From an uncultured Porphyromonas sp. (GTDB taxonomy: Bacteria > Bacteroidota > Bacteroidia > Bacteroidales > Porphyromonadaceae), in the NCBI GenBank assembly GCA_945867245.1, contig CAMBHQ010000001.1:1-22873 (forward strand): DNA of 22,873 nt. The letters run 5' to 3'. How positions within the stretch are numbered: the stretch's first letter is position 1; each line of letters opens with the position of its first letter. Made by a program: the position numbers and the translations under genes. A model generated the notes under the pieces. That model ran no database searches. It was not told where the DNA came from and saw nothing but the letters and a program-made list of their open reading frames with translations. Shown here one piece after another: positions 1-7,876 of this stretch.

Positions 1-1601
1 TTATAGTCTGTAATATTGTTAGCACGCTGAGCTTTAGCTTTCTGAGCAGGGCCTGTGGCCTTCCCCATAGCGTCGAGAACCTCATACTCTGGCGTAATCG
101 TGAGCTTAGCACCTGGGTCAGCACTAAACCATAGATAGAAGCGACCTTCCGACTCGCCACCAGCGGGGATAACGATACCCTCGGTGCCATCCTCAGCAAT
201 CAGAGGGAATACCTCTGGGCCTACTGTCGCACCTACGAAAGGCGCCTGCTTGCCTGCCAACAAATCAGCCTCTGTGAATCCTCCGTAACTAGCATTCCCC
301 CAATAACCCATCATATAGGCCCCTTGGTAGCTGATAGCGCGGTAGCTACGTTGCTTCAGGACAATACCACCCCTTTCATTCTTAACCATTTGCTGTTGCT
401 CGAAGGTACCTCCGTGGTTACCCGTAACAGACTTCACACGAATTGGCTTATCTAGTGTATTCTTGAGCTTGAAGGCTAGGATAGTACCACGAGGCTCAAT
501 CTTGAAACCATGCACAGAGGCATAGTTCTTCTTGTTATCCCCCACTGCGACATCTGATCCCTCGCCAGAAGTCGTCAGCTTGACGAAGCGACTAATCATG
601 GGGAAGTGGCGCTTCATAGTCGCAGAGTTACCCTTCTGCTCCTGTAGACCAATACCCCGACGACGCACCTCTACATCACTTGGATTACCGGTACGGGGGA
701 TAACACCCTGCAAAGGCCCTTTAGGGCCACCGAAGTAGCTAGCGAACTCAGCCTTCTTGGGGAAATAATAGCGGTTAGGCTCCGAGAACGAGGGGTGATT
801 ACCTAGCCCCCCAGTACCATTATCTCTATATACAGCAGGCTTCGAGCCTATCTTCTGATAGAAGAGTAGATCTTGGTCCGTGTTATCTTTTAAAAGCTCA
901 TGTATATCCCCATTACCAGAGACACCATAGTACTGGTTGAGGCCTTCTGCATTGTTATGACCACCTGCGTGTCCACCTAGGGCTACGGCCATATACCAAT
1001 CACCATCGAAGAGGGCAGCCCCATACTTAGCACGGATAGCATTCATCGGCAAGTGAATGCGCAGGTTTTGCTTACCATTAGCCCCATTGATAACGGCTAC
1101 AGTAGCACGACTACCATTGCTCACGCCAGAGTTGAACTCACGGCCATTCCATGCCGTTACACGTATCTGTCTAGCTGCTTTAGGTAACTCGAGAGGATCT
1201 GAGCCTTGAGCGACAGCATAAGTACGGCGAAACTTGACACTAACCTCTGTATATTCAGGGTTAATTCGGTTCTCTGACACGCGGTAGGTTGGCGCTTGGT
1301 GATTGCGTTGGTCTTCACCTGTTGTTAAGTCTTCTACGAGGTCAGTGAAGGGACCATCAAACTCTGCCTGTGTGTACTTTACCCTAGGTACGAGGTTGGC
1401 ATCCTTGCTCGAAGGGTCTGCATTCCACGTTAGGGCACGGAAGCTCTCGTCCTCCTTCCATGTGTCTATCACCCCCTCTATAGCGAGTACCTCTTGCTCT
1501 GCAACTTCTCCCGCCTTGACCGCAGGAGTATCTTCGTTCTTAGCACACGAGCTAAGCACGAGAGCTGTAGCAGCTACAGCTATAATATACTTCTTGCTCA
1601 T
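1..1601 (-). CDS. Large surface lipoprotein, fimbrillin-like in part; C-terminus beyond the window
   Basis: An open frame of 533 codons runs leftward from the ATG at 1601 to the window edge without a stop, so the C-terminus is missing. The N-terminus MSKKYIIAVAATALVLSSC is a lipoprotein signal with lipobox LSSC (lipidated Cys about residue 19), so the protein is exported and lipid-anchored. The rest is rich in Gly, Asn and aromatic residues and looks beta-rich. The stretch RGTILAFKLKNTLDKPIRV resembles the strand pattern of Bacteroidales fimbrillin-type surface proteins, but that is a weak family hint. It lies 41 bp downstream of the small peptide gene at 1643-1810 and has no clear promoter of its own, so the two are probably co-transcribed. 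I do not recognise a specific function. The reading frame and lipoprotein nature are seen directly; the fimbrillin relation is inference. Confidence 0.85.
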   Translation of the reverse strand, partial: MSKKYIIAVAATALVLSSCAKNEDTPAVKAGEVAEQEVLAIEGVIDTWKEDESFRALTWNADPSSKDANLVPRVKYTQAEFDGPFTDLVEDLTTGEDQRNHQAPTYRVSENRINPEYTEVSVKFRRTYAVAQGSDPLELPKAARQIRVTAWNGREFNSGVSNGSRATVAVINGANGKQNLRIHLPMNAIRAKYGAALFDGDWYMAVALGGHAGGHNNAEGLNQYYGVSGNGDIHELLKDNTDQDLLFYQKIGSKPAVYRDNGTGGLGNHPSFSEPNRYYFPKKAEFASYFGGPKGPLQGVIPRTGNPSDVEVRRRGIGLQEQKGNSATMKRHFPMISRFVKLTTSGEGSDVAVGDNKKNYASVHGFKIEPRGTILAFKLKNTLDKPIRVKSVTGNHGGTFEQQQMVKNERGGIVLKQRSYRAISYQGAYMMGYWGNASYGGFTEADLLAGKQAPFVGATVGPEVFPLIAEDGTEGIVIPAGGESEGRFYLWFSADPGAKLTITPEYEVLDAMGKATGPAQKAKAQRANNITDY

Positions 1602-1642
1602 CTTTTTCTTTTTTCGTTAATTTTAGAATTAGGACTTTAGGG

Positions 1643-1810
1643 CTACATCGAAACGCTATTAGACGTTTCTTCGGCGTCTACCCAATCCTCTAGGTAGCCT
1701 TCGAAACCGTAATCATCAAAATAGGCGGAAGATGATAAGGTCTCCAGAATGCTCGTGCCATGTCCAACGAATAGGGTCTCCACCGAGGGACTTAGATATG
1801 CTTTCTTCAT
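1643..1810 (-). CDS. Small Bacteroidales peptide (MKKxYxxPSVE type), 55 aa
   Basis: A longer frame opens at 1888, but I place the start at 1810. The peptide from there begins MKKAYLSPSVETLFVG, which matches a common class of short Bacteroidales proteins starting 'MKKxYxxPxxE', and a perfect Bacteroidetes -7 box sits about 32 bp upstream, inside the longer frame. The C-terminal half is very acidic and aromatic (residues about 31-46, FDDYGFEGYLEDWVD). There is no signal peptide or membrane segment. It precedes the lipoprotein gene at 1-1601 by 41 bp and probably shares its transcript. Function unknown; a leader or precursor peptide and a small cytosolic accessory protein are both possible. Confidence 0.7.
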   Translation of the reverse strand: MKKAYLSPSVETLFVGHGTSILETLSSSAYFDDYGFEGYLEDWVDAEETSNSVSM

Positions 1811-1842
1811 GAGATAATATATAATTAGCTTGTACTTTGTCG

Positions 1843-1850
1843 CAAAGATA
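1843..1850 (-). promoter_or_regulatory. Bacteroidetes -7 promoter box for the small peptide/lipoprotein unit
   Basis: Read on the minus strand this is TATCTTTG, a perfect fit to the Bacteroidetes -7 consensus TAnnTTTG. A weak -33 candidate (TTTC, 1871-1874) lies 20 bp upstream. It places the transcription start about 25 bp before the ATG at 1810 and supports that start over the longer frame. Confidence 0.6.
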
Positions 1851-2006
1851 TGAAAAATAATTAACAGCACGAAATATCCCTGCTCCATTTTACTACGACT
1901 CCCCCCTGTGCGCTAAACACACTCTAAATCTACGACTTAGCAAAGATGCCTTAGAAGCTAACTTCTCCCCCACACAGACCACTGATCACCGCCCGCCAAA
2001 AAACGC

Positions 2007-2014
2007 TATCTTTG
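2007..2014 (+). promoter_or_regulatory. Bacteroidetes -7 promoter box upstream of the DUF4248 gene
   Basis: TATCTTTG is a perfect match to TAnnTTTG, 97 bp upstream of the ATG at 2112. No convincing TTTG -33 element is seen at the right distance. It is divergent from the promoter at 1843-1850; the 223-bp gap between the two genes contains no other recognisable feature. Confidence 0.5.
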
Positions 2015-2111
2015 TCCTAGGGTATCACTAGGTGCTGACTTTGTATTGCCCGAGGCACTGGTGCTCCCCTAGCAACTCATTATAATAACTGTATTAATAT
2101 GTATTTAGCCT

Positions 2112-2387
2112 ATGGCAAACACCAGCAATCTGGTACATATACCTCTAGAGCGAGGCTATATGTACACCTTCCGCTCCGTAGCTATGCGCTACTATCCCCA
2201 CCTCAAGCCTGAGACGGCTAGCCGTTACTTCCGCCGTCTAATCAACAGCGACCCTATGCTCCTAAGGGGGCTGATGCTGCGCTGTTACCGACCGCGCCAG
2301 CGCAGCCTAACGCCCCGACAGATAGAATACCTCATCGAGGAGCTCGGCGAGCCTAAAGAGTTCTACGAGATAACCATCGGGAGGTAG
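2112..2387 (+). CDS. DUF4248 family protein, 91 aa
   Basis: The 91-residue protein matches the remembered pattern of the Bacteroidetes-restricted DUF4248 family: an N-terminal 'Y.....AMRYYPHLKPETASRYFRRLI' type segment (residues about 18-44), then YRPRQRSLTPRQIEYLIEEL (59-78) and a closing GEP motif. The mix of short helices and Arg-rich loops suggests a compact, possibly nucleic-acid-binding fold, but no function is established that I know of. It is the only gene left of 11.4 kb on the plus strand and stands alone. Its TAG stop (2385-2387) abuts the inverted-repeat element starting at 2388, so the last codons may have been shaped by that element. Confidence 0.8.
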   Translation: MANTSNLVHIPLERGYMYTFRSVAMRYYPHLKPETASRYFRRLINSDPMLLRGLMLRCYRPRQRSLTPRQIEYLIEELGEPKEFYEITIGR

Positions 2388-2414
2388 TGGGCAGTGGTCA
2401 CTATGTAGCCACTC

Positions 2415-2506
2415 GGCCACCTAATAGGTCGCCACTGGTCCGCCTAATAGGCGGACGATCGTCGACTCGGTAGGCGGCCAAGTGTCTTCCTATAGAGTAG
2501 TCAGAG
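2415..2506 (+). repeat. Four degenerate 23-bp tandem units, copy A
   Basis: Units start at 2415, 2438, 2461 and 2484, each exactly 23 bp, with the recurring core GTCCGCCTAATAG. The same four-unit block occurs at 11488-11579 in the same orientation, with high identity over about 100 bp including the flanking CCACTCGG. The centre (about 2453-2463) holds a near-palindrome, GGACGATCGTCG. The repeat is direct and has no unique spacers. Confidence 0.75.
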
Positions 2507-2597
2507 GCTAGCGCACACTAGAGCTAGTCTGGCTGGTCTGGCTAGTATCACTAGTGTACCTAGTAGCCCTCGTCTCACTAGAAATACTAGACACCGA

Positions 2598-2639
2598 CCA
2601 CTGCCCACTAGCCACTGATCACTAGCCACTGACCACTGC
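2598..2639 (+). repeat. Heptamer tandem repeat YCACTRN, six units
   Basis: The sequence parses without gaps as six 7-mers: CCACTGC, CCACTAG, CCACTGA, TCACTAG, CCACTGA, CCACTGC. Looser units continue to the left (2591-2597, 2584-2590). The same heptamers occur beside repeat copy B at 11404-11476, partly in reverse orientation. No coding frame is evident. Confidence 0.7.
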
Positions 2640-2644
2640 CCAGC

Positions 2645-2688
2645 AAAAACACAGGGCCGTACCAGTCTAAGTACTGGTACGGCCCTGT
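2645..2688 (-). terminator. Intrinsic terminator of the BACON/S8/PorV-like operon
   Basis: A perfect 16-bp stem (2651-2666 with 2673-2688) and 6-nt loop lie 19 bp beyond the last stop of the minus-strand operon. On that strand the stem is followed by a run of five T (2645-2649), which gives the direction. There is no T-run on the plus-strand side. Confidence 0.85.
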
Positions 2689-2707
2689 TGGCGTCTAGAC
2701 TGGTCGC

Positions 2708-3622
2708 CTAGAGTCTAAAGCCTAAGCCAGCGCCGATCCAACTCATATCCTTATTCTTGGAGTGGCGGTAGGATAGGTCTAGAGATAGCTTAGAGAAGTC
2801 GTAGCCCACTCCGCAGGTGAGGTAGTTGTTATACTCCTCGTGTACGAAGCCTGCACGCAGATGCAGAGCATTGCGCCAGCGATAGCCCACACCGAGGCCC
2901 AGCGTATTGGTCTCCGACATAAACACACGGCTCAGCCCCACACCGAGCGACAGGTCGTGCTCCTCTGCTAGAGCAAAGTCTACGCCAGCGGCCAAACGTA
3001 CGTCTGTAGGCAGCTGTACCTTGTCTACCGAAGGCTTGTATTGTAGCTTGGTGCCGAAGTTATTGAGTGAGCCCGTCAGGCTATAGCCCCAAGAGCTGAA
3101 CTTATCTCGCCACGACAGGGCTATGCTACCAGCCACGGCATCGGCCTCGGTACCTACGTAAGAATTGAGGTAACTCAGACGTACAGAGCCCTGCAAGCGA
3201 GGACTCAGAGCCACTGCATAACCCAAGTCTAGAGAATAGTCCTGAGGGCGTATATAGCCCAGTTCGCCTGTCTGACTAGCGAAGGGCACCCGTGGACCAC
3301 TCATCGAGCGGAAGCCAGCCATAATAGCGTGCCCCTGAGCTATCTGATAGCCTAGAGCGAGGGTCTGGAAGGCACTAGAGCCATAGTCCTCGACAGGGCG
3401 CAGAGAGAGGGCATAGTTGGCCTCTAGCTTAGTATTAGAGCTGAGCAGGCTGTAGGGCTCTGTGTAGAGAGACATCCCCCTGCCGTGTGCTAGTACTGCG
3501 TCGCCCATGGCAGAGCTACGTAGGTCGGGATTGGCCTGCAGGAAGGGCAGAGAGGCCGTCTGCTGTGCCACTACAGGACTAGTGGCAAGGCCCAGGAATA
3601 GGGCGATTATATAGCGTTTCAT
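2708..3622 (-). CDS. PorV/PorQ-family outer-membrane beta-barrel protein (T9SS-associated paralogue)
   Basis: The protein has 304 residues with a signal peptide, MKRYIIALFLGLATSPVVA, cleaved before QQ. The mature N-terminus carries FLQANPDLRSSAMGDA, the hallmark start of PorV/PorQ-type barrels. Alternating hydrophobic/polar strands follow to a C-terminal aromatic-rich strand (GAGLGFRL), as in an outer-membrane barrel. PorV carries T9SS cargo from the translocon to the surface attachment machinery; PorQ belongs to the same attachment complex. At 304 residues this is shorter than my recollection of housekeeping PorV (near 390), so I call it a paralogue. Its ATG lies 4 bp past the stop of the S8 protease, which carries a T9SS sorting domain, so a dedicated shuttle/partner role is plausible. 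Family assignment is firm; role is inference. Confidence 0.82.
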   Translation of the reverse strand: MKRYIIALFLGLATSPVVAQQTASLPFLQANPDLRSSAMGDAVLAHGRGMSLYTEPYSLLSSNTKLEANYALSLRPVEDYGSSAFQTLALGYQIAQGHAIMAGFRSMSGPRVPFASQTGELGYIRPQDYSLDLGYAVALSPRLQGSVRLSYLNSYVGTEADAVAGSIALSWRDKFSSWGYSLTGSLNNFGTKLQYKPSVDKVQLPTDVRLAAGVDFALAEEHDLSLGVGLSRVFMSETNTLGLGVGYRWRNALHLRAGFVHEEYNNYLTCGVGYDFSKLSLDLSYRHSKNKDMSWIGAGLGFRL

Positions 3623-3626
3623 CTGT

Positions 3627-6365
3627 TTACTGCTTTACGAATGGCTGTGTGTACTTAGCTCCATCGACAAGGGTCTCTAGCTGATACGTACCCGGAGCAA
3701 AGCGAGAGATATCTAGGGCAAGCGATAGGGCTGTGCCTGTGCTAGCATCGGCCGTGAGCTCTCTACGTAGCACCACAGAGCCAGAGGCATTGCGGATAAC
3801 GATAGAGCCGCTTTGCTTAGGACGCTTGAGGTCTAGGTTGAGTCGCGTCGTGGCTGGTATCGGATACACTCTGTAGACCACACTGCTGGCTACACCATAT
3901 ACCTGTAGCAAGCCCTGATGCTGTGCGCCATGCTTGTCTGTGGCTGTTACCTCTAGCGTAGCGGAGCCGACCCTGCTGGTAGAGACGCTCAGCGTAGCGC
4001 CGTCGATAGCTGTCGTAGCCCCTGTAGCGTCCTTGATACTACGTACAGAGAAGCTCACAGGGTCGCCCTCGGCATCCACGAAGAAGTCGGCTAGCTGTAG
4101 CTGTGTAGCACCAGACTTGATGGGGACGAAGAGCGTGGGCATCTCTATCACCTGTAGCGAGGCCCCAGGCGCTGTATTGTTGTACACCTCGAAGACCAAA
4201 TCCGTCTGAGCACTAGCTCCGTATATATCTACCACCTTGATGGTCGTGCGGTACTTGCCGACAGGCGCTACAGCACGCAGGCTAAGGCTAAGCCCCTCTG
4301 CACTGCGCTTGATGAGTACGCCACGCTGCTCGCCACTAACGATATACTCCCAGCTCTGGCTATCAGGCTCTGTCACCTGCAGCGTACGGCTCAGTACCTC
4401 CTGACCCGATATACGTACGAGACCTTGCTCATCGCTCCACTTGAGCTGTGGTAGCTGATTGCTCCCCGTAGTGCCCTCGAAGAAATAAGGCGTCGAGGTA
4501 TTGCCCCATCTATCCTCTGCCTCTATGGCGAAGTAGTACTTGGTAGACAACTCTAGATTGAGGAGGGTATGCGCTATCGTCTCGCCTACGTTTAGGAAGT
4601 GCGCATAGAGCTCTCTGCGGTAGCTAGCGCTCTTGTAGTTGGCGCTCGTAAGCGGTGATGCCGAGGCGTATATGCGGTAGGCTACAGCCTTGGTGTCATC
4701 AGCATCCGAGACATTGGCAAAGCTCAGCTTGATACCTGTCATATCCTCGCTAATAGTAACGTTACGCACGGCATCCGGAGCCTGATTACCCTTGGGCTGT
4801 AGGGCCAGTACAGCATCTATATAGCCACGGCCCATACGCCCTCTAGTGGCGGGGTTCTCGGCATTGACATCTCTATCCTTGACAGCATTGACAAGGCGGC
4901 TCTTGAGCTCCTCGGCCGTGAAGCCCTGACCCCCATACTGAGAGACTACTAGGGCAGCGATACCCGACACGTGCGGGCAAGCCATAGAGGTACCTACCAT
5001 AGTACCATAGCTATTGTCGGGCAGAGTGCTGACTACCTCGCCATCAGCCAGCCAGTCATTACCCCCTGGGGCTAGGAGCGATACCCAGTCCCCGCGGTTG
5101 GAGTAGTCCGTGAGCTTGAAGTCTGGCCCGAAAGAGCCCACCGAGATAACAGGCGCGTAGGCGGCAGGATAGGCTCTATAGTCCATATAGTCGTTACCTG
5201 TGGCAAATATAACCACCCCACCCTTCATGGGCGAGTCTGAGCGCTGATTGCCCTGCTCGTCGCAGCCAGCGAACTCTATGAAGTAGTCGATAGCAGCAGC
5301 CATAGAGGGCGACATCACGCCTGGCCCTGGATAGGTATAGCCCCAGGAGTTCTGGCTAATGATAGCGCCAGCATCGGCTGCGTACTTCATAGCCGGAGCT
5401 GCGTCGGCACTGCGGTCGGGCGCATCCTTGGTATGCGCGAAGGTCTGGCACGATATCAGGCGTACCCCGCTATTGGTAGAGCCATCACCACCGGCTACAC
5501 CGGCTACACCGAGGCCGTTATTATTGCGTGCTGCCACGGTACCGGCCACGTGCGTGCCGTGTCTATGCCCCGTAACCTTGCCACTATTGTCTACGAAGTT
5601 GTAGCCGTATATATCGTCTACATAGCCATTCTGGTCGTCATCTACGCCCTCGGTGCCATTGGCCTCGCGCTGATTAACGTGCATATTATCCTTGAGGTCT
5701 TCGTGCGCTACATCGATACCTCCATCGATAACAGCTACTACCACATTAGGCTTACCTGTCTGTGTCTGCCAAGCCTCGTAGAGGTTGATATCCGAGCCTG
5801 CCACATGCCTCTGTCCCGAGCCGTCGTTGTGGTAATGCCACTGCTGGGCTAGCATAGGGTCGTCGAAGGGTGCCGCAGTAATAGCACGTGCTGTCTCTGC
5901 GCGTAGCTCTTTGACCTTGCTCTTGGGCAGAGCTAGCTCGTAGAGAGGCTCTACGGTACTCACCCCAGGCAGTGCGCTCAGGGTGGTCATAGCTCTCAAG
6001 GGCGATACAAGGGTATCGTACTCTATATCGTACCATAGGTGCATACCCTTTTTGCGCGAGCGGGCCTCGTACTTACCAGCGTGTGGGAATACACGCTTCA
6101 TGCGCTTGGCCCCTACCGAGGATAGGTAGTTGTCTATGCTCGTGTGGCCACTACGTAGCCCTTCGCTCCCTGACTGCACAGAGAAGTTGTCCCCTATCGA
6201 GGGGTCGAACTTAACGCGCAGCACGCCCTGCTTGATGTGTGCATCAGTAGTCTCTGCCTGTGGCTCTGCTACTGCTTTGGTGTCGCTGTTGCCCAGTGGC
6301 TCCTGCATACAGGCTGAGAACAGGAGCGATAGCGCAGCAGCATATATCGAAATTCTTGTATTCAT
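3627..6365 (-). CDS. Subtilisin-like S8 serine protease, lipoprotein signal plus T9SS sorting domain
   Basis: The protein has 912 residues. An N-terminal signal with possible lipobox FSAC (Cys19) is followed by a propeptide-like region (about 45-150). The S8 catalytic domain (about 170-520) shows the complete triad: Asp214 in VIDGGID, His269 in HGTHVAGTVAA and Ser460 in GTSMACPHVSG, with oxyanion Asn391 in FATGN. Then come an FN3 domain (about 528-634), two cadherin/Ig-like modules (about 638-730 and 736-824) and a C-terminal domain (832-912) with VYPIPATTRLNLDLK, FAPGTYQLE and the ending PFVKQ. The last part fits a type A T9SS sorting domain. It should be an active endopeptidase delivered to the cell surface. 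It sits in an operon behind three BACON lipoproteins (21-bp gap) and just before the PorV/PorQ-like gene. Oddity: a lipobox and a T9SS domain in one protein. Confidence 0.9.
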   Translation of the reverse strand: MNTRISIYAAALSLLFSACMQEPLGNSDTKAVAEPQAETTDAHIKQGVLRVKFDPSIGDNFSVQSGSEGLRSGHTSIDNYLSSVGAKRMKRVFPHAGKYEARSRKKGMHLWYDIEYDTLVSPLRAMTTLSALPGVSTVEPLYELALPKSKVKELRAETARAITAAPFDDPMLAQQWHYHNDGSGQRHVAGSDINLYEAWQTQTGKPNVVVAVIDGGIDVAHEDLKDNMHVNQREANGTEGVDDDQNGYVDDIYGYNFVDNSGKVTGHRHGTHVAGTVAARNNNGLGVAGVAGGDGSTNSGVRLISCQTFAHTKDAPDRSADAAPAMKYAADAGAIISQNSWGYTYPGPGVMSPSMAAAIDYFIEFAGCDEQGNQRSDSPMKGGVVIFATGNDYMDYRAYPAAYAPVISVGSFGPDFKLTDYSNRGDWVSLLAPGGNDWLADGEVVSTLPDNSYGTMVGTSMACPHVSGIAALVVSQYGGQGFTAEELKSRLVNAVKDRDVNAENPATRGRMGRGYIDAVLALQPKGNQAPDAVRNVTISEDMTGIKLSFANVSDADDTKAVAYRIYASASPLTSANYKSASYRRELYAHFLNVGETIAHTLLNLELSTKYYFAIEAEDRWGNTSTPYFFEGTTGSNQLPQLKWSDEQGLVRISGQEVLSRTLQVTEPDSQSWEYIVSGEQRGVLIKRSAEGLSLSLRAVAPVGKYRTTIKVVDIYGASAQTDLVFEVYNNTAPGASLQVIEMPTLFVPIKSGATQLQLADFFVDAEGDPVSFSVRSIKDATGATTAIDGATLSVSTSRVGSATLEVTATDKHGAQHQGLLQVYGVASSVVYRVYPIPATTRLNLDLKRPKQSGSIVIRNASGSVVLRRELTADASTGTALSLALDISRFAPGTYQLETLVDGAKYTQPFVKQ

Positions 6366-6386
6366 ACTCTTTGGTTTTACTCGTGC

Positions 6387-7841
6387 TTATTCCTCTAGCG
6401 AGCTTATCTGTATCTCTACCTTAGGCTCGTCGATGCCCTCGTAGCGCACCATAGACACTACTACACTTATCATCTTGCCTAGGTGATAAAATCTATATCC
6501 AGGGCCTATATCCCCCATCGATACGAAGCCCTCTCTCTGCATAAAGGCCACAAACTCGTTGGTCAGATGCAGGGCGCCACCGGCCTCGTAGTACACCTGA
6601 GACGAATCTCTAAGGATAAGGAATACCGAGGTAATAGTGCGCTGAGCGTTGGCTCTAGAGACTCTATATACAGAGGCTAGGAGTGGCGCATCGGCCACAT
6701 CGTACCACAGTATATCTCTATCCTCGTTGGGGTCGTTGATGCTAGAGCGCTCGGCGTTGAGCGTACCGCCGTGGCTCGTCTCCCAGCCAGTGATAAGGCT
6801 ATTGCTACCTGCCGAGAAGTTCATATAGCGGTAAGGGAAGGCTGTCAGCGTAGCCTGTAGGGCGGGCTGTGCAGGACGATAAGTATAGTACACATAGCCA
6901 TCTAGCACTATCTGCGCACGTACAGAGCTCTGAGCATTGTAGTACTCTAGCTCGCTCACCTGCTCGAAGCCATGGCGTAGCAAGAAGGTCCGCTGACCCT
7001 CTAGGTTGATGCGGTTGCGGAAGAAATCGCCGTGGGCGCTATACACCTTAGCAGTCTTGTATCTATTGTTGTAGACGAGGTAGGTGATGAGCGGGAAGGC
7101 AGAGCTCTTGGTCTTATAGCCCCAGTTGTATAGATTGAAGCGCCCATCGGGTATCTGCGAGTTCTCGCTCTTGCGGGCTAACTCGAAGTCGCGCAATGCC
7201 TCCGACGACTGTAGGAACTCCATCGAGGGCAGTACATAGTACATAGCCCCACGCTGCGTTACCTGCACCTCGTGCAGTCCTCGCCCGTCCCTCGTCTTGA
7301 TGTAGATTTTGCCGACGCGGTCCTCACGCTCTGTAGTCTCGTCCACGGTGATGCGTAGCTCGCTCATAGCGTACATAGGCTGTAGATGTATCCAATCCTC
7401 CTCGGTCTCGGCTACCCAGTCGCTGCTATTGCTCTCTACGTCTATCGTCAGGGCTGCGCCCCACTGATTGAGGTCGATAGACTCCTGATTGGTGCTGATG
7501 CTCACCCCGAGCCCGAGCTGTGTGATGCGCAGCTGCTCGCGCGCCTCGCCAGCGATAATCAATATATCTGCCTCTCGGCTCTCTGCACTCGTATTGGCTG
7601 CTAGCTTGATATTGAGCTGATTACCCTCCTGACTGAGGCTCACCCAATCGGCATTCTTGACCGAGGCCCATTGCCCGTGGTTGGTGCTAACGACCAGTGT
7701 CTTGGTCTGCTCGCTACTATCTAGCGTGATAAGCCCACTCGGAGAGACTGTCAGCGTCGTAGGCTCTAGTACAGTATCTCGTCCGCAGGAGGCCACTAGG
7801 CTCGCCAGCAGGAGCAATACTATATATATCTTATGTTTCAT
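6387..7841 (-). CDS. BACON-domain lipoprotein, third of three tandem paralogues
   Basis: The protein has 484 residues. The signal MKHKIYIVLLLLASLVASC has lipobox VASC (Cys19). Two BACON-type beta-sandwich domains follow (about 30-112 and 115-197), recognisable by WASVKNADWVSLSQ, LRITQLG, WVAETEEDWIHLQP and VQVTQRG. The remaining ~285 residues form a C-terminal region shared with the two upstream paralogues: YVLPSMEFL, FELARKSE, FPY, HGGTLN and LTNEFVAFMQREGF. BACON domains are thought to bind carbohydrate or mucin, or to act as spacers on surface proteins. It is fourth-to-last... in operon order it is third, 35 bp after the 7877-9295 gene and 21 bp before the S8 protease. The function of the C-terminal region is not recognised. 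Confidence 0.85.
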   Translation of the reverse strand: MKHKIYIVLLLLASLVASCGRDTVLEPTTLTVSPSGLITLDSSEQTKTLVVSTNHGQWASVKNADWVSLSQEGNQLNIKLAANTSAESREADILIIAGEAREQLRITQLGLGVSISTNQESIDLNQWGAALTIDVESNSSDWVAETEEDWIHLQPMYAMSELRITVDETTEREDRVGKIYIKTRDGRGLHEVQVTQRGAMYYVLPSMEFLQSSEALRDFELARKSENSQIPDGRFNLYNWGYKTKSSAFPLITYLVYNNRYKTAKVYSAHGDFFRNRINLEGQRTFLLRHGFEQVSELEYYNAQSSVRAQIVLDGYVYYTYRPAQPALQATLTAFPYRYMNFSAGSNSLITGWETSHGGTLNAERSSINDPNEDRDILWYDVADAPLLASVYRVSRANAQRTITSVFLILRDSSQVYYEAGGALHLTNEFVAFMQREGFVSMGDIGPGYRFYHLGKMISVVVSMVRYEGIDEPKVEIQISSLEE

Positions 7842-7876
7842 TCGTTCGCTTTGTTTGTAGTTGACTATCTACGAGC

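Larger units (their letters stand above)
2388..2642. repeat. Intergenic repeat element bounded by perfect 13-bp inverted repeats
   Basis: TGGGCAGTGGTCA (2388-2400) is exactly complementary to TGACCACTGCCCA (2630-2642), enclosing 255 bp with no gene. Inside are four 23-bp degenerate tandem units and a 7-bp tandem array, listed separately. No target-site duplication is visible at the ends and no transposase is encoded, so it is either a MITE-like relic or a chromosomal intergenic repeat. The middle part (2507-2590) is unusually rich in CTAG. Confidence 0.6.

Noticed and set aside
1643-1888. 81-aa form of the small peptide starting at 1888
   Set aside because: The promoter -7 box at 1843-1850 lies inside this extension, and the family-like start is the ATG at 1810.
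5433-5852. 139-aa plus-strand reading frame inside the S8 protease gene
   Set aside because: It is opposite the catalytic domain, has no domain or start signal, and is explained by codon bias of the real gene.
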